This document shows, one piece after another, positions 1 to 5,295 of a DNA stretch of 5,295 bases. The position numbers and the translations under genes are program-made. The notes under the pieces are model-generated. The model ran no database searches, was not told the DNA's origin, and was given only the letters and a program-made list of their open reading frames with translations. The first letter of the stretch is position 1; every line of letters starts with the position of its first letter. This stretch comes from Candidatus Omnitrophota bacterium. Its GTDB lineage: Bacteria; Omnitrophota; Gorgyraeia; JACOVV01. The stretch is from the NCBI GenBank assembly GCA_023248175.1, contig JAHFFC010000077.1, positions 1 to 5,295 of the forward strand, given 5' to 3'.

Positions 1-2946
1 GCCGAGGGCAAGAGCCGGTGGAAGCGCGGCGGCAATGGTTGAGATAGAGGTCATTAAAATCGGACGGAGTCGGATTGGGCAGGCCTCCATCAATGCCTGG
101 TGAACCGTCCGCCCTTCTTCTTTTAACTGGTTGGTGAATTCAACGATCATAATCGAATTCTTCTTGACGATTCCCATCAACAGAATCAGCCCGATCATGC
201 TGTAGATGTTAAGCGAGCGATTGGCAATGAGTAGAGCAAGAAAAGCTCCGCTGATGCTAAAAGGAAGCGCCAAAAGAATCGTAAGAGGATCTTTGTAACT
301 GTTGTATTGGGAAGCGAGCACCATGTAGGAGATAATAATCCCCAGCAACAGAGCGAAGAGAAGCGATTGAAACGATTCCTTGAAAGTCTGGGCGCTTCCA
401 CTTAAAACAACACGATATCCTTCAGGTAAAGTCTCGGTGGCGACCTTTTCGACCACCTCCAACGCATCAGCCTGCGATTTGCCTGGCGCCACGTTGGCGA
501 AAACACCAATGGCACGTTCTCGTCCTCGTCGAGTAATGCTCAATAGCGTCGGTTTTTCAATCAAAGTAATTACTTCTGCCAGACGCACTAATTCTCCACG
601 GTTATTGCGGACGTAAAGCTTCTGGATGTCATCCGCTTGACTCCTTTGTTCTGGCATAAGACGGACGCGAATATCGTAACGCCGTCCACCGTGGCTATAT
701 TTACCCACTCTTACTCCGCCAATGAGGGCGTTCACGGTTTTGGCAATCGCCTGCATAGAAACGCCGCGTTGTGCCGCTTTTCCCCGATTGGGGATGATGC
801 GAATCTCCGGCATTCCCATTTTGTAATCGCTGTCAATATCTACCACTAAACCGGTTTTTTTTAGCCGTTCAATGATTTGTTCTGAGTATTCTCCAAGACG
901 ATCCCACTCAGGCCCACGAATACTGAATTCGATCGGAAAGCCGCGTTGTGCCGAAAATCCGCGCATGGAAAGGTCTTGAATAAAAGCACGTGCATCGGGA
1001 ATCTTGTTGAATTCCTTTCGGCAGATGTTCATGAACTCTTCCTGCGAAAGGCGATGATTGGCAACAGAATCAACAGGACGTTCTTTGCGGGGTTTTAGAC
1101 TGACAAAAAGGATCCCCGTATTGACTTCTCCACCGCCAAATCCTCCCACAGCCGCATAGTAAGTGTTCACCTCCGCCCGTGACATTAAAAATTGCTCTGC
1201 CTGTTTAAAGCGTTCGCTGGTTAATTCAATCGAAGATCCTACCGACGTTTGGATTCGACAAAGAAACATGCTTTGATCCTGGGCTGGGACAAATTCTTTT
1301 CGTAAAGCACGGAGGCTGGCCAATGAGACCACAAAGACGATCAGTGCTACTCCCAACATCATTCCTCGTTTGTTCAACACAAATTTGAGAGATTTGTGAT
1401 AACCTTTGGCTAGTTTGTCAAAAGCTCCCTCGACCCATCTTCCTAAAGCGGTATGCCGATGCCCAACCTCAAGAAATTGAGAACATCTCATCGGTGTGAG
1501 AGTCAATGCTTCCAAGAGGGATAATGCAACGGCTGCTGTAATGGTGACCCCAAATTGAAAAAAGAATTTCCCAATGACCCCTTTCATGAAAACGACAGGT
1601 AAAAAGATAGCAATAATGGCAATTGTGGAAGCAACGGCGGCCCCTGTGATCTGACGCGCCCCTATTTTTGCCGCTTCAACTTTTCCAGTCCCCTTCTCCC
1701 GGTATCGAACAATGTTTTCCAAAACCATGATGGCGTCGTCAACGACAATCCCAATCGCCAGTGTTAATCCAAGAACGGTGAACGTGTTCAAAGTAAATCC
1801 TGCAAATTTTAGAATCAAAAAGGAACCGATGATCGAGGTAGGAATCGCCATCAAGATATTCACGGTTGCGCTCCATGACCCCAGGAAGAACCAGCAGACT
1901 AGCCCAGTTAAAATCGCGGATAAAAGAAGGGTAAATTTCATCTCTTTGACCGATTCCTCAATGAAGCGGGTACTGTCAAAATTAATGCGCATGTCAAATC
2001 CTTCGGGGAGCTGTTTTTTGACCTCCTTTAGCTTTGCCTTGATACGGTGAGCCACCTCCACCGCATTGGCTCCCCTTTGCTTACGGATCCCAAGCCCGAC
2101 GGCCGGTTTTCCCCAGGTTCTTGAAATCCGACGGACATCAGCCATGCCATCCTCGATGACAGCGACATCCTTCAGATAAATCGGCCGATAAATCGGTGAT
2201 CCCCCTCGCTGTGAAATGAGAATATTTCCAAAATCCTCTACCGTCATCGCCTCCCCCATGGCACGGACGTTGTATTCTTTTTGGGGAGTTTCGATTCGGC
2301 CAGCGGGAAGCTCGGCATGTTCCTTTTCAATGGCTCCCATGACATCAGAGACCGTCAGCTGGTACTGTTCTAATTTTTCTTCTTGAATCCAAATCCGCAG
2401 ATTCCGTTCCAGAAATCCGCCAAGGAAAATCTCTCCAACACCGGAAACTGTTTGGAATTGGCCTTTGAGCTGATTTTGAACATATTCCATGATCTCCCGC
2501 AACGGCCGTTCGGAGATGACCGCTAGCCACATAATTGGCTGATCTTCCGGGTTTGTCTTTGTCACAATGGGAGGATCCAGTTCCCGTGGCAAGCGCAGAT
2601 GTGCCTGTGAGATCTTTGTCTGGACTTCCTGAACGGCGACGTCAATATCCCGATTCAATTCAAATTCGATGGTGACCGTTGCCTGCCCCTGGCGCGTCGA
2701 AGAAGAAACATCACGGATTCCTTGAATTGACATCACCGCATCCTCGATGATATCAACCACATCGGTCTCCATCACTTCCGGGGCCGCTCCTTCCCAACTG
2801 AGCTGAACCGAAACCACCGGGAAATCCACGTCTGGCATCTCGCTGATCCCCATTTGGCTAAAACTAATCCAGCCAAAGAAAATCAGCCCGATCATCAGCA
2901 TCCAGGCAAAAACGTGGTTCTTAATCGAAATATCAGATAGAGTCAT
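1..2946 (-). CDS. RND multidrug efflux permease, HAE/AcrB type, C-terminus off window
   Basis: This is an inner-membrane, proton-driven pump subunit that would pass drugs or other amphiphiles to a periplasmic adaptor and outer-membrane channel. I translated 982 uninterrupted codons to the window edge. AcrB-type proteins are about 1030-1050 residues, so only about 50-80 residues (the rest of TM11, TM12 and the tail) are missing. The protein starts MTLSDISIKNHVFAWM, like AcrB, with TM1 at about residues 13-31. Porter domain 1 follows to about 335, then TM2-TM6 at about 338-485, TM7 at about 530-547, porter domain 2 to about 860, and TM8-TM10 at about 862-938. The proton-relay residues are present: D403-D404 in GIVVDDAIMVLEN (AcrB D407/D408) and K929 in GIVKKNSIMIVEF (AcrB K940). 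The DDA form of the TM4 motif favours drug (HAE) over metal (CzcA/HME) export; the substrate is unknown. The start overlaps the upstream channel gene by 14 bases and has no clear Shine-Dalgarno, suggesting translational coupling. Confidence 0.95.
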   Translation of the reverse strand, partial: MTLSDISIKNHVFAWMLMIGLIFFGWISFSQMGISEMPDVDFPVVSVQLSWEGAAPEVMETDVVDIIEDAVMSIQGIRDVSSSTRQGQATVTIEFELNRDIDVAVQEVQTKISQAHLRLPRELDPPIVTKTNPEDQPIMWLAVISERPLREIMEYVQNQLKGQFQTVSGVGEIFLGGFLERNLRIWIQEEKLEQYQLTVSDVMGAIEKEHAELPAGRIETPQKEYNVRAMGEAMTVEDFGNILISQRGGSPIYRPIYLKDVAVIEDGMADVRRISRTWGKPAVGLGIRKQRGANAVEVAHRIKAKLKEVKKQLPEGFDMRINFDSTRFIEESVKEMKFTLLLSAILTGLVCWFFLGSWSATVNILMAIPTSIIGSFLILKFAGFTLNTFTVLGLTLAIGIVVDDAIMVLENIVRYREKGTGKVEAAKIGARQITGAAVASTIAIIAIFLPVVFMKGVIGKFFFQFGVTITAAVALSLLEALTLTPMRCSQFLEVGHRHTALGRWVEGAFDKLAKGYHKSLKFVLNKRGMMLGVALIVFVVSLASLRALRKEFVPAQDQSMFLCRIQTSVGSSIELTSERFKQAEQFLMSRAEVNTYYAAVGGFGGGEVNTGILFVSLKPRKERPVDSVANHRLSQEEFMNICRKEFNKIPDARAFIQDLSMRGFSAQRGFPIEFSIRGPEWDRLGEYSEQIIERLKKTGLVVDIDSDYKMGMPEIRIIPNRGKAAQRGVSMQAIAKTVNALIGGVRVGKYSHGGRRYDIRVRLMPEQRSQADDIQKLYVRNNRGELVRLAEVITLIEKPTLLSITRRGRERAIGVFANVAPGKSQADALEVVEKVATETLPEGYRVVLSGSAQTFKESFQSLLFALLLGIIISYMVLASQYNSYKDPLTILLALPFSISGAFLALLIANRSLNIYSMIGLILLMGIVKKNSIMIVEFTNQLKEEGRTVHQALMEACPIRLRPILMTSISTIAAALPPALALG

Positions 2947-4165
2947 AACCGGTTTGGTTACTCGCGATTTTTAAGTTCCAGAAATTTCGTTTGGTTTGAA
3001 AGAGAGCGTGGTTTAACTCCCGCTCGGTCTGCCGCCACTGTTCTAAAGCGGTTAGAACGGTCAACTGGTTTACCAGCTGAAACCGGTAATCCTGTTCCTG
3101 CAGCTCGTAATTTTTGTCTGCCGCCTTCTCCGCCTGCTGTAATGCCTGCTGTTCCTTAAGAGAGAGCCGGAACTGTTCATACTCCGACCGTATATCCGAT
3201 TCCGCCTTCCGCTTGATCTCTTTCTCCTCTAATTCCGCCTGATGGTAGAGAGACTGGCTCTCTTTGAGTTCTCCCCACTGCTGGCCTCCTTCAAAGATAG
3301 GGATATTGACGGTGAATAACGTATCCCAATCCACCTTTGCTTTAGAGCCGGTCCGTTTTTGGTAGGAATTTCCTTCAAAGGAAACGGACGGAAAAAGATC
3401 GGCCCGCTCGATAGTTATATTCTCCTTTGCCGCTTCACGCTGTTTTTCTTTGGCCAAGATATCCGGCCGCTGGGCAAACCCATCGAGGAAACCCTCTAGC
3501 GCTTCTTTGGAATCCCATTCCCATTGTTCTTCCGAAAGCCGGAGATCAGAAACCCCGGTAAGAAACGCCATGACTTGCCGTGATGCGGAGAGGAGCCGGC
3601 GGGTTTTCGCGATTTCGGCAAGGGTCTGTTTCCATGCAAGCCGCGCCATGGCCAATTCACTAGGGCGGGATCGCCCGATCCGCACCCATTGATTCAATTC
3701 CAGGATCCTCTTCTGATGGACTCTCTGCAACTGGGAAAGAATCTTTAAATCTTTCTCTAATTCCAGAAGCTGATAAAAGGCGTCGGAAACGTCGAGAAAG
3801 AGCAATTGCTCGGACCGTTTCTTTTCATACTCTTTCTGGTTCTTCAAAGCCTTGGCCGCGCGCATGGTGGCAAACTCTTTAAAACCTCTGAACAACGGCT
3901 GTGTGACTAAAAGTTTTCGCTCTGGTGAAGTTCCCAATCCCTGCTCGGTCGTTTCCTTGAAAACGTAAGTCACCCTTGGCAAAACCCCGCTGAAGACCTG
4001 TTGAAACTCGGCTTCGGTCTGGCGGATCAGTTCTTCCTGGATTTGCAGATCTTCACTCCTCTTTAATGCCAGACGGTAGCAGTCAAAGAGCCCCGTTGTT
4101 GTGTCAGCCCAAAGAGAAGGGACTAAAGCTCCAAGAATCAAAATAAACAAATAGAACCGTTTCAT
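2933..4165 (-). CDS. TolC-family outer-membrane efflux protein
   Basis: The 410-residue product is the probable outer-membrane exit duct for the RND pump encoded next. It begins with a signal peptide: KR, then a hydrophobic core to about residue 17, and likely cleavage after SLWA at residue 20. The only nearby cysteine (C29, in GLFDC) is not in a lipobox, so it should not be an acylated OprM-type lipoprotein. The mature part is rich in charged and Gln/Leu helices, with two OEP-like halves at about 24-205 and 225-400. Family hallmarks include LLVTQPLFRGFKE near 85, DVSDAFYQLLELEKDL near 130, a GRSRPSELAMARL stretch near 163, FPSVSFEGN near 260 and TVNIPIFEGGQQ near 285. It is somewhat shorter than E. 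coli TolC or OprM. The start ATG overlaps the stop of the MarR gene in an ATGA junction and no independent ribosome-binding site is evident, so translation is probably coupled. Confidence 0.93.
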   Translation of the reverse strand: MKRFYLFILILGALVPSLWADTTTGLFDCYRLALKRSEDLQIQEELIRQTEAEFQQVFSGVLPRVTYVFKETTEQGLGTSPERKLLVTQPLFRGFKEFATMRAAKALKNQKEYEKKRSEQLLFLDVSDAFYQLLELEKDLKILSQLQRVHQKRILELNQWVRIGRSRPSELAMARLAWKQTLAEIAKTRRLLSASRQVMAFLTGVSDLRLSEEQWEWDSKEALEGFLDGFAQRPDILAKEKQREAAKENITIERADLFPSVSFEGNSYQKRTGSKAKVDWDTLFTVNIPIFEGGQQWGELKESQSLYHQAELEEKEIKRKAESDIRSEYEQFRLSLKEQQALQQAEKAADKNYELQEQDYRFQLVNQLTVLTALEQWRQTERELNHALFQTKRNFWNLKIASNQTGYDSI

Positions 4166-4602
4166 GTTAAGGTTGCGGCAACGACCTTCTTAAAAAGTTT
4201 GAGATAAGTAACCTTTTCACTTTTAGTCAAGCAGGCGAACATAAACCGAATGGACTTTTCTTTTTGTTTCAACACGGACAGGACAATAGATCTCCCCTTA
4301 GGAGTCAGCCACAGCCAGTGAATCCGCCGGTCTTCCATGTCCGGCCGACGTTTTAACAGCTTATCCCGTTCCATTCGTTCAACGATTCCGGTAACCGCGC
4401 TTGGAGTTACCTTAAGCACCCCAGATAACTCTTTCAGCTTCTTGGGCTGGCATTCATAGAGTGATTCCAAAATCAAAAACTGGGGTAAAGTAACTTGCCC
4501 CCTAGCAAGGGGATGCGTTTCTCTCTGGGAAATTTTTCGGATCATCCTCAACAAAAGCCCCAAGAGTTCATTGGTGAAAGCGTCTCCCTTTTGTCTTTTC
4601 AT
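4162..4602 (-). CDS. MarR-family transcriptional repressor
   Basis: The 146-residue protein has typical MarR length and architecture: a helical dimerisation N-terminus, a winged helix-turn-helix at about residues 38-100, and C-terminal dimer helices at 101-146. The DNA-binding part reads LTLPQFLILESL-type helix, KLKELSGVL, then the recognition helix TPSAVTGIVERMERD (about 66-80). The wing is RRPDMEDRRIHWLWLT followed by PKGR, and its D-x-x-D-R-R pattern is the MarR signature. The first gene of the operon encodes the protein, which probably represses its own promoter and so the channel and pump genes. A 23-bp palindrome over the -10 region is the likely operator. The inducing ligand cannot be predicted. 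Cysteines at 51 and 124 exist, but nothing shows redox sensing. The ATG is supported by a good ribosome-binding site. Confidence 0.94.
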   Translation of the reverse strand: MKRQKGDAFTNELLGLLLRMIRKISQRETHPLARGQVTLPQFLILESLYECQPKKLKELSGVLKVTPSAVTGIVERMERDKLLKRRPDMEDRRIHWLWLTPKGRSIVLSVLKQKEKSIRFMFACLTKSEKVTYLKLFKKVVAATLT

Positions 4603-4606
4603 GGAT

Positions 4607-4612
4607 CCTCCC
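4607..4612 (-). promoter_or_regulatory. Shine-Dalgarno of the MarR gene
   Basis: Read on the minus strand, GGGAGG stands four bases before the ATG (GGGAGG-ATCC-ATG), or GGAGGA read one base later. It is the only clear ribosome-binding site in the three-gene operon, which supports this start and suggests that the two downstream genes are translated by coupling. Confidence 0.8.
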
Positions 4613-4617
4613 GTTTT

Positions 4618-4641
4618 AGTTAAGTAGCTTAATAGTTAACT
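4618..4641. promoter_or_regulatory. Possible second operator dyad in the 5' leader
   Basis: Read on the minus strand, TTAAG (4632-4628) and CTTAA (4624-4620) form an inverted repeat around CTA. It lies inside a wider pair, AGTTAA (4641-4636) and TTAACT (4623-4618), which repeats the half-site of the main operator. The spacing would allow a second repressor dimer immediately downstream of the first. The repeats are short and A/T-rich, so chance is a real alternative. Confidence 0.4.
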
Positions 4642-4653
4642 CCATTAACTATT
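4631..4653. promoter_or_regulatory. Probable MarR operator: 9-bp perfect inverted repeat
   Basis: AATAGTTAA (4631-4639) and TTAACTATT (4645-4653) are perfect reverse complements separated by five bases (CTCCA on the plus strand). The palindrome covers the last three bases of the -10 and the predicted transcription start, so a bound dimer would block RNA polymerase. The size and A/T-rich TTAACTA/TAGTTAA character fit MarR-family operators. Binding by the neighbouring MarR protein is inferred from position. Confidence 0.8.
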
Positions 4654-4680
4654 ATAGCATTGAAAAGAACGGGTTGTCAA
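4651..4680 (-). promoter_or_regulatory. Near-ideal sigma70-type promoter of the efflux operon
   Basis: On the minus strand a perfect -35 TTGACA (4680-4675) is followed after 18 bases by a perfect -10 TATAAT (4656-4651). The -10 is preceded by TGC, giving an extended TGn element. Transcription should begin near 4644, leaving a 5' leader of about 42 bases before the MarR ATG. The sequence just upstream (4690-4681) is A/T-rich. The match is seen directly; activity and start point are inferred. The operator palindrome overlaps the -10. Confidence 0.88.
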
Positions 4681-4695
4681 TTTAAACGGAAAAGA

Positions 4696-4727
4696 CAGAA
4701 GTTCCCCAAGTTGATGGGGAACTTCTG
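4696..4727 (-). terminator. Strong hairpin upstream of the efflux promoter, possible insulating terminator
   Basis: CAGAAGTTCCCCA (4696-4708) and TGGGGAACTTCTG (4715-4727) are perfect reverse complements, giving a 13-bp stem with a six-base loop. On the minus strand the stem is preceded by CTTTTT and followed by TCTTTTCC, an imperfect U-tract, so termination would act on leftward transcripts. On the plus strand it is followed by an A-run and does not look like a terminator. It ends about 16 bases before the efflux -35, where it could shield the operon from read-through. No leftward gene is visible upstream, so a DNA-binding palindrome is an alternative. Confidence 0.45.
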
Positions 4728-4822
4728 AAAAAGAGCCGAACTTTTTCTCAATAGAGTGGTTAGGGAATAGAATCTGGCGTGTCAAGACATTTAAAAATCT
4801 AACCGAGGGTTGAATCGTGACC

Positions 4823-4851
4823 TTGACATCTATCTTCTTTTGTATTACACT
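4823..4851 (+). promoter_or_regulatory. Promoter of the toxin-antitoxin operon
   Basis: A perfect -35 TTGACA (4823-4828) and a -10 TACACT (4846-4851, four of six consensus bases) are separated by 17 bases. Transcription would begin near 4858, only about 17 bases before the toxin ATG. TGTA-T-TACA (4841-4849) is a small palindrome overlapping the -10 and could be a repressor contact. The elements are seen directly; use and regulation are inferred. Confidence 0.65.
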
Positions 4852-4854
4852 TGA

Positions 4855-4878
4855 GCATAGGAAGAGATTACCCTATGC
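4855..4878. repeat. Inverted repeat spanning the toxin ribosome-binding site and start codon
   Basis: GCATAGG (4855-4861) and CCTATGC (4872-4878) are perfect 7-bp reverse complements around a 10-base centre. The right arm contains the toxin ATG and the left arm contains the first bases of its Shine-Dalgarno. It may be a DNA operator for the TA complex just downstream of the -10. If transcription starts early enough, it may instead be an RNA hairpin that limits toxin translation. Function is inferred. Confidence 0.4.
4859..4866 (+). promoter_or_regulatory. Shine-Dalgarno deciding the toxin start
   Basis: AGGAAGAG lies eight bases before the ATG at 4875. An in-frame TTG at 4851 would add eight residues, but it has no ribosome-binding site and overlaps the -10 box, so the ATG is the better start. 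Confidence 0.65.
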
Positions 4879-5144
4879 AGATTACGCACTTAGAGTGGAG
4901 CGAAGAGCATATCTCCCATATTGCCCGCCATAGGGTTGATCCGGAAGAAGTCAAAGAGGTTTGTTTTTCGCATTCATCGTGCATTGAAAGAGGACGACAA
5001 GGGTTTTACTATGTCACTGGGCAAACGGGGACAGGACGTTATCTTTTTGTTGTCCTTAAACTCTTAGGCCATGGCAAAGCGAAACCTATTACCGCTAGAG
5101 GGATGGATGAAAAAGAAAAGAGTCGTTACAGAAAACGGAGGTGA
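4875..5144 (+). CDS. brnT: BrnT-family type II toxin (predicted ribonuclease)
   Basis: The 89-residue protein, from MQITHLEWSEEH to KSRYRKRR, has the BrnT size and pattern. There is a short first strand ending in EW (residues 7-8), then HISHIARHRVDPEEVKEV (about 12-29), matching the family's HxxxHxVxxEEVxEV helix. A central strand pair follows (GFYYVTGQTGTGRYLFVVLKLL), with the hallmark C-terminal PITARGMDEKEKSRYRKR helix. BrnT proteins have a RelE-like fold and cleave RNA, arresting translation until neutralised by a partner antitoxin. The next gene, five bases downstream, encodes a CopG/BrnA-like antitoxin in the usual toxin-first order. The protein is basic at its C-terminus, as expected for RNA binding. 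No truncation or frameshift is seen. Toxicity is inferred from the family; some relatives are inactive. Confidence 0.85.
   Translation: MQITHLEWSEEHISHIARHRVDPEEVKEVCFSHSSCIERGRQGFYYVTGQTGTGRYLFVVLKLLGHGKAKPITARGMDEKEKSRYRKRR
5137..5144 (+). promoter_or_regulatory. Consensus Shine-Dalgarno of the antitoxin gene
   Basis: GGAGGTGA is a full match to the 16S anti-Shine-Dalgarno and sits five bases before the antitoxin ATG. Its last three bases are the toxin stop codon. It is stronger than the toxin's AGGAAGAG, which fits the need to make antitoxin in excess. Confidence 0.8.
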
Positions 5145-5149
5145 GTCTA

Positions 5150-5295
5150 ATGGGGAAAATTCCTTACTTTAAATCGGATCGAGAGGCCGCTCAGTTCTGG
5201 GATACTCATAGTCTAGCAGACTTCGATGAAGAGCTGGAATCCGCTGATGATGTGGTGTTTGTCAGACCCCAACGGCAAATTGTCTCCTTGCGCCT
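5150..5295 (+). CDS. CopG/BrnA-type antitoxin, C-terminus off window
   Basis: Only the first 48 residues are visible (MGKIPYFKSDREAAQFWDTH...), and the frame is open to the edge. The motif IPYFKSDREAAQFWDTHSLADFDEEL near residues 4-30 is characteristic of CopG-type antitoxins (the CopG_antitoxin family, FWDTHD-like), which pair with BrnT toxins. In this family the acidic N-terminal part usually binds the toxin, and a C-terminal ribbon-helix-helix binds the operon's own promoter. That DNA-binding part should lie just past the window edge. The short gap from the toxin gene and the strong ribosome-binding site indicate co-expression. Confidence 0.85.
   Translation, partial: MGKIPYFKSDREAAQFWDTHSLADFDEELESADDVVFVRPQRQIVSLR

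Noticed and set aside
380..2050. Plus-strand open frames inside the pump gene (380-616, 637-849, 1712-2050)
   Set aside because: They lie antisense to a continuous, clearly homologous RND coding frame, and their products resemble no family I recognise.
195..2530. Short minus-strand frames at 195-401 and 2345-2530
   Set aside because: They are in other frames of the same strand within the pump gene, which reads through without interruption. They are shadows of it.
1..2946. Frameshift or pseudogene status for the pump gene, because no complete open frame is contained in the window
   Set aside because: Translation from 2946 runs 982 codons in one frame exactly to the edge, with the TM4 aspartates and TM10 lysine at the expected positions. 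The gene is simply cut by the window.
3450..3692. Plus-strand 80-residue frame
   Set aside because: It is antisense to the TolC-family gene and rich in Arg and Ser, as expected of a shadow frame. No promoter or ribosome-binding site supports it.
4757..4785. Minus-strand TTGACA at 4785-4780 as a second leftward promoter
   Set aside because: At 17 bases the -10 would be TAACCA, matching only two of six consensus positions, and no better hexamer is seen at acceptable spacing.
4851..4874. TTG start giving the toxin eight extra residues
   Set aside because: The TTG overlaps the promoter -10 and lacks a ribosome-binding site. The ATG at 4875 has AGGAAGAG at good spacing, and BrnT proteins normally begin just before the EW strand.

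Overview
The window shows the regulated front end of a multidrug-efflux operon on the minus strand. A small toxin-antitoxin cassette lies divergently beside it on the plus strand. A TolC-type outer-membrane channel together with an AcrB-type RND pump implies a diderm (Gram-negative) bacterium with intermediate base composition. Nothing in the sequence fixes the lineage further.

Minus strand, in order of transcription (right to left): a MarR-family repressor gene (4162-4602), a TolC/OEP outer-membrane channel gene (2933-4165) and an HAE-type RND permease gene (1-2946, C-terminus cut off by the window edge). The genes overlap by 4 and 14 bases, so they should form one translationally coupled operon. 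The periplasmic adaptor (AcrA/HlyD-like) that such a pump needs is not between them. It is probably past the left edge or elsewhere in the genome.

The spacer at 4603-4874 holds most of the control signals. The operon promoter is near ideal: TTGACA, 18 bases, TATAAT, plus an extended TGn -10. A perfect 9+9 bp inverted repeat overlaps the -10 and the predicted transcription start, with a second smaller dyad just downstream. This is the expected layout for MarR autorepression, in which a strong promoter is kept silent until a ligand releases the repressor. A 13-bp-stem hairpin lies just upstream of the -35 and may insulate the operon.

Plus strand, right side: a promoter (TTGACA, 17 bases, TACACT) drives a BrnT-family RNase toxin gene (4875-5144). 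Five bases later comes a CopG/BrnA-type antitoxin gene (5150 to the edge, partial), preceded by a perfect GGAGGTGA ribosome-binding site that overlaps the toxin stop. Toxin-first order with a strong antitoxin ribosome-binding site is normal for this type II family.

The gene families are all known. The points most worth a second look are the promoter/operator architecture, the unexplained hairpin, the missing adaptor gene, and the dyad covering the toxin start.
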